Shown: positions 12,201 through 23,700 of the stretch, one piece after another
How the letters are laid out: the number at the start of each line of letters is the position of its first letter
Numbering within the stretch: position 1 is the first letter of the stretch
Source of the DNA: Aradus depressus
Taxonomy: Eukaryota; Arthropoda; Insecta; Hemiptera; Aradidae
DNA: 64,000 bases
Assembly: GCA_963662175.1 (NCBI GenBank)
Contig: OY759216.1
Location: forward strand, 38,023,087-38,087,086
Direction: 5' to 3'
Notes under the pieces: model-generated
Told to the model about the DNA's origin: nothing
Database searches by the model: none
The model's input: the letters and a program-made list of their open reading frames with translations, nothing else
Program-made: the position numbers and the translations under genes

Positions 12201-13790
12201 CTTGTTATATTTTCACGCGGATTAATGAGGCGAAAAACTATATTGAATTATTTTTAGCCTTTCTTTGCAAAATTCCACACTGTACATAATTTTGTAATTG
12301 TTAATATATTTTTACTTCGGGACTGGAGATATTTAGAATAATAATTTATCATTAAAAGGAAAAAAAAAACAAATACTATCTTTGAAAAGAATATATTTAT
12401 TATTTTTGGCATCTCATATATAATTACTAGTTAATAATATATAATTACATGTAATAATAAAAAATATAGTTATATACTGTACATGGTCCTATACATATAA
12501 ATATAATAGTAAGGAATACATATATGTACATCTAAAAAATATTGTATTTACATCAAAGTGCTATAAATATAAATACATTTTAATTATATATAAGCTGAGA
12601 AAATATTTATTTCGACCTTTTTGTTTATCAAACTCTTCTGATAAAACAACTAATTATAAGATACAAAATTTCAAGTCGTCTATCGCCAGTAATTTAATTT
12701 TTGAGAGGAGCACTGAAATCGAGATAAACTAGATCCTACTCAATACAATGAATTTTCATACAATTATGAAGTTAACTAGTGGTAGTGCATTTTAAGATGC
12801 ATTTATGAAACATGTTGAGAACAAAACAAAAAATATATTTTTGGCCCATAGACGTCTTCTAATTTTGTTCTTAACAAATGAAAATTACTCTCATTTTTCA
12901 TTAACAGGTTTAGGTTCATGAATCGGTATCTCCCTCATTTTCCCCCGTAAAATAATTGTAAACTTGGGCACAAACAAAAAATTGGTGATGAAATTAATGA
13001 ATAATATTAAAACACCAAGAAATTGTAAAAGATGTTAAAACATTTAAGGTAATTAATTATTCAATAATTAAAAGTCTCTTAATTCTCTTTAAACCATTTT
13101 ATTTTTATTTTTTCATATTTTTAATAGAGAAGAAAAGTAAATAATGAAATAGTATTAAAAATATTAACGACTAAGTTTTAAAAGAACTTGTTTTTTTATT
13201 GTATTTCTTTATTCTGCCTCTTCTTTGGCAGAATAGCACTTTTTTTTTTTAATAAGTGCAAATAAGATACATAAAAAAGGAAATCCTATCCTTATCAGAA
13301 GATCTGGCACAATTGACGTAGGTCCTGTTTCGTTTTAACAACCAAAATTACACACAAATCTATTATATATTTTTACAAGATTAGGTTTTAAATGGGTTTT
13401 TACCTACAACCAACAAATTACACATATATAGTTTCAAAAATAAATAATATTCGATATTTAGGCGTAATTTCATAACCAGACAAGTACAGTGTTCACAATT
13501 TTACAATAGATGCGAAAAACTCCCACACAACTAATTTTCATTATATTTTTTTTGATAGTACCGACTTAGGTAGATATAGTTCTACGACTGCAATTAGTGG
13601 AAAAATAGAGATCACCACTAGCTTCTATTTTGTACTATTTTATGTACTGCACTTGTTTTGGAACCAAATGCCTCATAGATATTTTAAAGTTGCGTTAATA
13701 TAACATTCTTATTATTTTATTGTCTAAAAATACGTCTAGTATTTTAATTATAAAAACAGTTCCATTACCTTAAAACTGTGATGATTTTTT
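9260..13790. other. Gene-free AT-rich stretch with one SINE fragment
   Basis: A SINE-1 fragment lies at 10169-10293 (aagaccccctatcctagat ... ataactaactaacc). The rest is AT-rich, with many TATA-type and A/T runs, and I see no coding signal. At 13213-13260 a short inverted repeat (tctgcctcttctttggcaga, then gcacttttt...aagtgc) is visible. Confidence 0.45.
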
Positions 13791-13834
13791 AAATTGTATT
13801 CAATAAAATACCTCTATCAAACATCGCTGCAGAT

Positions 13835-14310
13835 GCTAGATATCAGGAAATTGAAGGGCAACGAAAGGGCTGATAGGTTAGCTAGGGAGAACGTACTTAG
13901 GGTAGTCATAGGACCGGAACCCTTCTGCGGGATCTCTAAGAGCACCGCAAGGACGGCAATAAGATTCAAAACTCTTTGTTGTTGAGCCCTTGAGAAAAGG
14001 AGCCGAAAGCTTCTAAACATGAATGAACCTAAGAACTTTGACAGGGCTGATTGCAGGACACTGTCATATGTACACCTGCACAATACGGGCATTGCTGTGC
14101 GCAGGAAATGTGGCGAAGAAGTTGAGACTATATTTTAAGTCAGTGTATAACTAGAAAGCAAGAGGCTTTACTTCTATGGGACTGCTACAAAAGAACCGAG
14201 AAGACTATGGAAGAGAACCTGCAACGGAATCTTTGACATTATTAAAGATACCAACACATACACAGTAGGTCTACTCTGGACGCGGCAATACCGTCAGCCC
14301 TCGCTAAAAA
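13835..14310 (+). mobile_element. LINE (I/jockey-like) RNase H and zinc-knuckle fragment, broken
   Basis: The translation gives RKLKGNERADRLAR (RNase H end), GPEPFCGIS, then after frame breaks LTGLIAGHCHMYTCTIRAL-like sequence and RKCGEEVETI. This is the familiar C-terminal region of non-LTR retrotransposon ORF2 (RNase H followed by a Cys/His tail). Stops and frame changes show that it is dead. Confidence 0.75.
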
Positions 14311-14863
14311 CAAAATTGATGCATAAAAAAAACTAACTAAAGTAAGAAAAATATTATAAATAGGTAGTTGTGCTAAATTTTAATAGTTTTTGTTATCTTC
14401 TCTATCAAAAAAAAAGGAAAAAGAAAAAAAATATATATAAAAAACTAATTTCACTAGTGTTTTTACAATAGAAAAATAAATCAATACAAAAAAAATTATA
14501 TCCATTTTGATAGAGGTCATATTCGGAATTGCTGGTTATATCCCACTATCATAGAGGAGCTAAATGTATCTTCTAGACCCCTCTGCCGCAGAACTGCCTT
14601 CGTCGAAATATCTGTTTGTTAAATTATATTTTACTAGATGTTTAATATTATCTCTACTGAATGAAGTTGAAGTTTAAACATAATTTAGTTACAATATTAT
14701 TAGGATTTTTGGCCATTATCAGACCATGATTTAAACTAGATTTAAGTCAACTGTTCGATTCGCACTCTGAGAATATTACGAATGACACCTGAACAGCCCT
14801 GATCCGACCCTCTCTGTGGAGAAGGTTTAGATGTTGGCCTTTAAATATATTATAGCTTACGAG

Positions 14864-15949
14864 CAGGGCCATCTTACTCAATAGATCTACTAGGCACAGG
14901 CAATGAGACCGAAAATTTTGGAGCCTAACATTTTTTGATTAATATATTTACATGGTGTTTCACTCGAAGTGTCCTATAACTCCTGGAGTCGAAAATAAGA
15001 AAAACAATTTAATATATACATGAGTCCGGAAATGCCACTTAAAACATTATTGAGAGAAACCTAAAAAAAAACTCATCGGGGCTCTCCTCCTCTTTTAAAA
15101 TGCTTATTTCGAAGTGTATTTGGATAACACAAGTATTTTGTGAGCTAGCCATGAAAATGCTCGAAAAAACGTGGTTTTGAGATTTTCTTTTAATAACATT
15201 TTAAAAAAGCATTTCCGGGCCCATCTTTAGTTAGTTAGTTATTGTTGTGACTCATACGCGGGCTATAACGAGGCCACATCGTCTACTACTCTTTCGTCTC
15301 TCTGGTGGACATGAGACCTACTCTACTGTGGGAGTCCTAAATTTTGCCTGCCCAGCTTTAGTTACCTAGGATAAGAGTCTTTAACAAGTACCTGTGACAG
15401 GCTCAGGGACAAAGACATCGTGCTCAAGGTTCTTCCAAGGTTTCAAACCCGCGAACTTGTGAGCAGTAGGCTAGCACGCTACTACTGAGCTACCGGTGCC
15501 CTCAAGACCCACCCATCTTTATATTAACTATTTTTCTTATTTTCGACCTACCGAACCAGTCCCGGAATTATGAACGCTCCGATTGAATCACACTGTATAG
15601 TTGAAGTCTGTTGAAAAAAAAATGAATAATTAAACTTAGAACACAATTGAATGAAAATATAATATATAATTCAAAATTTTACTCCATGGACATGATGACA
15701 TTATTGATAGCCAAGTTAAGGTGAAAAAGTCTTTGGCGTATTTTTGACTTTTCTAATATTCTTCATATTGAAAAGTGTTAATAATTGAAATTATTGTTCG
15801 AAAATTAATTAGTTTTCTTGCAGGTACGTCTAATAGACTCAATTAAACGATCTAGATATACATATACAACGGAATAAAATAACTAATATTTAAAAGAGGC
15901 CCGTGAAGGGGGGAGGCCAAGGGCCCAAGTAGTTCTTAAAAAGGCCCTG
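14864..15949. mobile_element. hAT-type non-autonomous element with 8-bp target duplication
   Basis: The ends are cagggccatc... and ...aaggccctg, forming short terminal inverted repeats. The flanks are cttacgag (14856-14863) and cttatgag (15950-15957), an 8-bp duplication with one mismatch, as hAT elements make. No transposase is recognisable inside. A SINE-1 is inserted at 15230-15511. Confidence 0.75.
15230..15511 (-). mobile_element. SINE-1, reverse, with target duplication, nested in hAT
   Basis: It starts with the reversed tail ttagttagttattg and ends with the tRNA-like head (gagctaccggtgccctc). The direct repeat cccatcttta occurs at 15220-15229 and 15512-15521. Confidence 0.88.
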
Positions 15950-16479
15950 CTTATGAGGTAGTAAGTATTCCAGAGAAATGGCCACCATGCCAAACTCCCT
16001 CAAAAAATCGGACTTATTTTATGTAAGTGTAGAAGATATATCGCACCAAAACCAGTTCAACCAGACATATGATCACCCTTAACTCAAATTTGCGTAGATT
16101 CATGTTCCTATGCAATATCTTTTTATTGCGTAACAGATAGTCCTTAAAATTCTGTTTTATATCTGCGATTGAAATCAATCAGAGAGAATTTATTCATTCA
16201 TGATGGATTAATGAATAGTTTGATTTTCTTAATTTTTCCTTTAATTAAGTATTTAAGCGCTCAACTTTTTGGCCCTGTAGGAAAAATGCGAATGTTAGGT
16301 GCCAAAAAATAATCGAGAGAATCAGTACATTGAAAAAAATTCAATTTTAATCGATGTACTCATCAATGTTTTATATCGCATCATGATATATGTTGACAAT
16401 ATGTTCACCATTCTTGCACTTTATACATTATTTTCGACTAAAAACTAATCGTATAATATAAATAAATTAGAACAACCTT

Positions 16480-16766
16480 TCTTTTTCTCTGCAGGAATAT
16501 AAGGTTCTTTTGCGTTCCCTCCCTTGAGTTGTGGGACTAGGAAAACGATGACCACGTGTGGCTCTTACGAGGCCCGCGAAGAAATCGTAAAGTATTTTTA
16601 TAAATCCAAATTGGAATTTGTCTACAAAAGAGAAACAAGGATATACAGTTTGGCCGAGTCAAGAAACTCAAATTATAAGATATATGAAATTTCCTTGTAA
16701 TGTTTTGGCATGGTGCCCACTATGGCATAATATGACCCGCAAATGTGTAAAGGTTGTCGACCCCTG
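16480..16766. mobile_element. hAT-like element remnant
   Basis: The right end ggttgtcgacccctg (16752-16766) is the common hAT terminus. Inside are gtgtggctcttacgaggccc and tggtgcccactatggcat. The left terminus is not found. Confidence 0.4.
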
Positions 16767-17304
16767 AACTAACATATTTGAGATGAGAGTATGTGAAAAA
16801 AATTGTTCATTTTATTATGAAAATTGCAACTGGAAGACTTATTAGTTCAAGAATACTAGGAAAATTTGCGGAAAAAATGTATACACATATTTTGTACTTT
16901 GAAAATTATACCTAAGGTTCGCCCCACTGGGATGCTCATGAATTGGGTTTTTGAAATTTGCTCTAAAAATACAAATAGATGCGATGTAATGTGCTTAATT
17001 GTAGATCATGAGAAAGTTCCTTTCGATTTGTTGCGACTCATGAATTATGTAATATGAACGACAAAGCAGGCGATTTTTGAGCGAAATCATCCAAAAAGTT
17101 GCCTTAAATGAAACAAAATTTCTTTTCAGATGATCTTTCTTTCGAATTTGTACAACGGGCGTCGAGTTACGAGATAAGGACGGTAAATAATAGGAATGTA
17201 ATTATAGAAATTACATTCATGATCTACAATTTAGGTCATATGCCATTATATCGTATCCAGTTTCACATAATAAAAATAAAGGAAAAAACGTAAGTTTTTT
17301 ACAA

Positions 17305-17400
17305 TATTATCTATTTCACAAAATATATGAGAGTACATTCGTGGCTGATGATAGCAATACCGAATGTACTCCCACATACAAATATTTTGAGAAATAGCAA
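17305..17400. repeat. Small inverted-repeat (MITE-like) element
   Basis: The arms ctatttcacaaaatatat...gagtacattcg and cgaatgtactc...aaatattttgagaaatag pair around a loop at about 17340-17365. Translations of this stretch are not credible. Confidence 0.6.
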
Positions 17401-17733
17401 AAAAAATATGTACATATATATCTTTTGCTTCATTTTCAATCACAAAATAATCTTGAGGAATTCCAGTGAGGCACACACGGACTATTGTTTTCCTGTCGTT
17501 TGGTTACTTTTTCCAAAAAAGATGTAAACGTTTTCGAGATATAGGCAAAATCAATTTTTATGGGTTTTTACTATATCCACAAGGAATTTTAAAAAGCTAC
17601 AATTTTTTTCCCATATTTGCCAAAAAAAAGATGGAAATTCTTGGACTTCATATGAAATATTGCAACTAAACGGTGATTTCTACGATATTCAAGTTGTGCT
17701 ATGAGAGGATAGCACATACGGTGATGTTGGTGA

Positions 17734-20700
17734 TCAGAGAGGCGTCTGCTCCATGTGGACTGTGGCAGCCGGCTGGTAGCTGCTGAGGATCACCTTGTGT
17801 TTGAGGGCCTCCTCGTAGGTGGGGGGGCCCACTGGAAGTAACAAGAACGGGGGACCGGCCCGCTCCACTGTGCCGAACACTGGCACAAAGCACAACTCAA
17901 TAAGTAGGTTTCCAGAGCAAGTAGCATTCATTAAATATTTCATACGACAAAGAATATATATACAGTAGAACCTCGATTATTCGAACCTCTATTACCCGAA
18001 CTCACAGAGCCCTCAACTTTTTGTTTTATTCACGTGAGAGAGGAGGCTGACAGTGTTATCACGTTCTTCAAGTCAATCGTTCTGAAGGATTGTTGCTACA
18101 TGGTTGTTGATGCCTGAAATTCGGTTTCCCTAACAACTCTAAAAAGGGCTTGGAGTATGTTGTTAAAAAAATACTACGAAGATCTCAATGGGTCTACAGA
18201 CGATCTAATACCTCTGAAGAAGCTGAACTAGTGACTGAAATGCTTGACACACTTGAATCTCTCAAAGTAAGAGAAGACTGTGATAGAGAGGACGTGCTGA
18301 CTGTGCCTTGGAACCTCCATCAGGACCCTCCCACGACGAAGCACTAAAATGCATTGATGTTGCCTTTCAATGGTTTGAGAGGCAAGAGGAAATACAAGTG
18401 GTCCAGCTATTTCAACTCCAAAAAAAAATAAGAGATTTGACTTTGACAAAAAAAAATGAACATGGTAAAGCAGAAGAAGATTGGTGATTTTTTCAAAGCT
18501 TATGTACATAATGTGTTCGTTTATACATTGTATCTTTGTACATAGGTACTGTATGTAGATAGTACGTACTTGTAATTTTTATTGTAAAAATATACCTTTA
18601 AAGTAACATTGGGTACTTAATTGACTTGTTTCCCATTTTTAAATATTTTTTCGATTTTTTTGAAATTCAACCTCGATTACACGAACTTTTGATTATCCTA
18701 ACTAACCACTTCTGGTCCCAATTAGTTTGGATAATCGAGGCTCAGCTGTATATAATAATATAAAAAACAAATTTTTCAATAATATACCTCATATGAATAA
18801 AAGATAAATAAAAAGGTTTCGGTGAATCACCGGCTATGTACTTCCCCAGTACTAATTAATCAATAGCGTCTTCGCTCTCCCTCCAAACCCAATCAACCCG
18901 TTAGACTAAAATTCAATATTTGACTTACATAGTGGCTTCTGTATCCTCATGCTTAATTTTCTGTCAATACATCCATTACATTTGCTATTATTGCGAGTTT
19001 TGAGTTGAGTTCTCCTCTGACCTTCCTTCTGATTCCGCTGAAGATCAATAGGTGTCGTCGTTTTAGGGCTTTGAACTTGCATATGAAATTTTGTGTCAAT
19101 ACATTCATTACAACGACAGTTATGTACATAGACACAAAAATGTTGTTTCCCATTTTTGGAATCAGGTCAGAAAACAAGAAATTTCATTGTAAAATCCGCA
19201 TCGAATTTCTGATCGATTACATAATTTCCCCTATACTTCGTATAGCCGGAGAAGTAAAATTAATTCCGATATAATATAAGGTGTCTCTCTGAGATCAAGA
19301 TCGCGGGTATGAATCCCTTAGTGTTATTAATATTTTCAGGCAAGGTAAAATAGACAGCTAGTTATGTTAGCCTGGTGGTGTGATGGGGATGGTCAGCCCC
19401 TTCTTACAATCGCGGACCGTACTTGACCCTTAAAAACCGTCTTTCTGAAGATTTAGAAACTGAATTGTCCATTTATATAACATGGCGGCCATCGTTTGCA
19501 CACATTCAGATTATTAATATTTTTTAAATCTTAATTTAGTCATAATGAAAATGTGAAAAAAAAATAAAAAAATGTTTGGTTACCTCTGCAAGAGGCAATC
19601 CAGGTGGGCTGGGAGGTACCCACGTAGGGAAGCTGTGCCTCCTCGAGGGCTCTGGACATCTCCGCCCCTCGCCGCCTCCTGCGCCAACTCTTATGGTAAC
19701 TAGCAACAGACACAGGGGTTTAGGGCCGCCCCACACCACCAATTGTAATGTACTTGTACTTCATCAAATACCACCTACTCTAATCAAATATATACATACG
19801 TCCATGTCCATTTCAAACGTACATGAAAAAAAAAAACAATTTTTTCAAACTTTGTGAGAATGTTCCCCTAGTACCTCAGTATTTGTGTAAAATTTTCGAT
19901 TTTTAGAAATTAATGGTTCCATTATACAGCAGTTAAAAGTTAAGCAAAAACGTGATATCTACTAAAATCGCGTATTTTCAATTTTAAATTGCGCGAAAAC
20001 GAAGCAAAAATAAAAAAAAAAAACACTCGACATAGTAAGATGCACCAAATAGTGTTGAAATCGATCCGTTAGTCTCAAAAAGTCTGACAAACACAAATAT
20101 ATTTTCTCAAAAATTTGTCTAATTTTTATCCGGAGGTCCTAAACATAGGAAGAACGCTTGAAATGAACTCCAACTTTGAATTTTTTCATGATTACATATA
20201 TTTCTCTACGTTAAAATAAACTAAAAGACCTACATTAAATGTACGTACATCACAATTGATCGTGTAAGGCGACACTTTCTACGTATAATCACAAATACAT
20301 TTCTGATATTTGCGCAGAAAAATAGAAAAAATTAGTACCAAAATAACCTGTAGCAGAGCGATGCTGTTATGGCTAACGTTGCGAGCACTATGGATGGTAT
20401 GATGACATCCCTCGTTATATCGTATCTTTTACCTGCAATCAGACAACACATTATATATACATACTCTTTTTGAAAAAAAGTGTAACTCATAAAGGAATTA
20501 ATTTTTTTAATGCCCTTCCCCACTTCACAACAAGAACATTTAAACTTCAACTAAGAATGTTTATGTTAGAGGAAACCTTCTATTCGGAAACGGAATTTTT
20601 TCCCCACTGTTCAAAAATAATAAAATAACCATACTAAAAAAATCGTGTTCCATATCCAAAAACTTTGAATACATAGTTTTAATTTTTAATTTTATAGCAA

Positions 20701-23700
20701 ATTTCCTCCATAGATATCCTCCTTTGAGGTCTGTCGAATCTACGTTTTAATCATTATTTTCCATTACTTATATACTAATTTATTTTACTTGACTTGGTTT
20801 ATTCTTTTATGTATTTTTTTATTTTGTATATTTGTTCTTGTTATTTTCTGTTTTCTTTCTCTTTTCTATACCTACTTAGCACATTGTGACCTGATGAAGG
20901 GACGTGAGTACGTCCAGAAATCCAGTCCAGTTAAAAAGACACTTCTAAAAGAGTTATCAAAAATGTTATCTTCATTTAAATAAAATTAAAAACTGTATCT
21001 ACCGTATTTATTAGTATTATTATTTTTGTACTAATTTATTTTTATATATTTTTAAGTATTTATTTTCTTAATTTTATTTCATTTTTTAATAGTCAAATCA
21101 AGTATTTATTTAATATTTCAATGAGCATGACAGCGCGGACGTTCTGTGTTATGATTTTTTAGTTTTCGAAATGATACATGATATGAAAGATTTTTTTTAA
21201 AACCCATGATTTTTTAGAGGTGCGATTTCTTCTCTTTTTAAGATGTCTGACACTAATACATAACGAGTCTGTAAGCATTTTTACATTAGTTATTGTGACT
21301 CAACCGCCGGTTTAAGTCATAATACCTACCTATGTTGTCATATCGCCTACTAACAGAGCACTCTTTCATCGCTCTGGTGAACATGAGCCCGACTCGACTG
21401 TGGGAGTCCTAGATTTTACCTACCCTGGTTTATTTACCAAGAGATCTTCAACACATTACGAGACATCGTGTAGGCTCGGCACCATCGCTTTACATCCGAA
21501 AAACGATGTTCTCTTTTTTTTTTACCTCCCAAATAAAAACAAAAGGGCCTCGGCCAGGTTTTGAACCCGCGATCTTCAGCTCATTAGGCAAGCACGCTCT
21601 GAGCTATCGGCGCCCTTTACATGATCTGTGCCGCTAAAAAAAAAGAAAATTGTTTTCGATCAAATGATACGAATCAACGTATACTTTAATTCTACTTACC
21701 GACAAACGGTTCGTCTATTTCATAACATTTTTTGGACACAATGTCCCAGACTCGACCTCTGAAAAGCGAAAAAACATCCATAATTTAAACAAGTTATTAA
21801 AATATAGTTTCGACTTAATTGGAATAAGAGATAATAGGAAATATAGGTAAAGAATAGAAAATACGAAAGTTACCCCCGACATCTGCAAACTCTCAAGTCT
21901 GATTTGTCACAAACGAGTTCGGCTGGGCAGTCGGCATCCGATGTACACACTTCTCCATAGTTACGTTCTGTAAAATTGATAAAATATATCAGATTGAAAA
22001 TTATATTCTAGATACACTTTCAAACATACATAATTATATGTCTAGGGCATTTCTTCTAGAGGTAACTTTTATTTTTTGACAATATTTCGGAGCACCCAAA
22101 AGAAGAGACATGAAAGTGTCCCGAAATATTATGGCTTGAACATCATACCCATAGAACACAACCAGTGCCGAATTAAGACTATTCGATGCCCTAAGCATTC
22201 TTAGCTTATGGTGCCCCCGCCTCACTACTGATTTGATTAACGTCTTACTCGTGTTAAGTTCAATACTAAAGCTCGATTGAACAAAACGAAGACAAAATTA
22301 ATTAAGCGAGAAAATAAGAAAATCAATTTTTTCAAAATTAATTCATTAAAACACATTTCTCTTTTGTGCAAATACGCCATTCGTTCATCATATACGTGCA
22401 CTTCTTCGTCTGATACTTCTTCTTCCTCAGTATGAAAAAAATTATGCAACCTATAAATGTTTTTATATTAAATATAAATACATTAGAAACGAAACTAATA
22501 TGTTAAATTTTATCCATATTAGAACACAACCGTCAAACACTTACTCCACGTTTCTAAATCAAAATTTACTTAATTTGACGTCCATATTTACCCCCCAATC
22601 CTCCAAGATCAAAGTGAGTTTGGCATAGAGATTTCCTATTATGAAGTGATGCCATGAGGATATATTTTTTTAAATTTTATTCTATTGTGGCGTAAAATAA
22701 ATAAATACAAAAAAAAAAACTTTGAAATTTGTCTACATAACAGTTTTTCAGGACTAACTGCACAATTAAATGTTGATAACTTTGACCTCTGAACTAATTA
22801 TACTAAAATTAGTGAAGCGTTTTGTTTAAACATTCTATGTATAGACTTGAGTTTGGTTACCTTGCGGACATGATCTAGGATAAAGACTATTTTCTGGTGA
22901 GGGTGCGCAGATACATTGGGAGTTTTGACAGGTTGTACCCACTCGCATGAAGCAGTCACTGGACTCCTGACAAAACTGGACACCTGAAATTAACATGAAC
23001 AAAACAAATTAGTTTCATTAATTGCGAAAAACAATGGGCCAGTTTCTTTTAGAAGTTCACTTACAAACAAGTAAATTAAAAGTACAATAAATAGAGTTAC
23101 TCCTTACATGAAAAATTTCATATTAGCCATCGCTGGCCCTCTACACGACCACTTCATTCATATATTTTGAAAATACGTTTCTATATCACATCCATATGTG
23201 ATCATATCTTCGTATTTCCTACTGAAAAAATATATATTTTTTTTAAGGGGCCCCGTTACCTTGAGAGATAATGAAAATAGAGGCCTTATGCTGAGTGTCT
23301 GTTGTCTGTCCGTCACGGTCTCATAACTACCAAACCGTTTGACGTAGACACTTGAAATTGTGACCATAGATGGGACTACAGACAGCGCTAAAGTGACATT
23401 AAGGAAAATGTAGAAAACAAAGAAGTCTTGCGGGTTGGAGTGAAAGTTGGAAAGAATTAATATAAATGTTTATGGATGTCAAACGAAAGCTGATACCGTA
23501 CTGATTCTAAACATATATCTTTTTAGATGTTGATTAGCGACTGTAGATTCTAATTGTAGAAATATTGAGGGTCAGTCAAAGATGGAAGAAAACAGGCAAC
23601 ACTATTATATACGCCACTATACGCCAACGTTTCTATATATTTTATATCATCATCAGGGGCTACAAACATGGAGGGGGGGGGGGGGGGGGATCTATATTAG

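Noticed and set aside
16866..17669. Several 60-76-residue ORFs on both strands
   Set aside because: AT-rich, mutually overlapping and across a small inverted repeat; no coding composition.
22034..22225. Minus-strand 63-residue ORF
   Set aside because: Covers hAT-like terminal sequence; translation does not resemble transposase.
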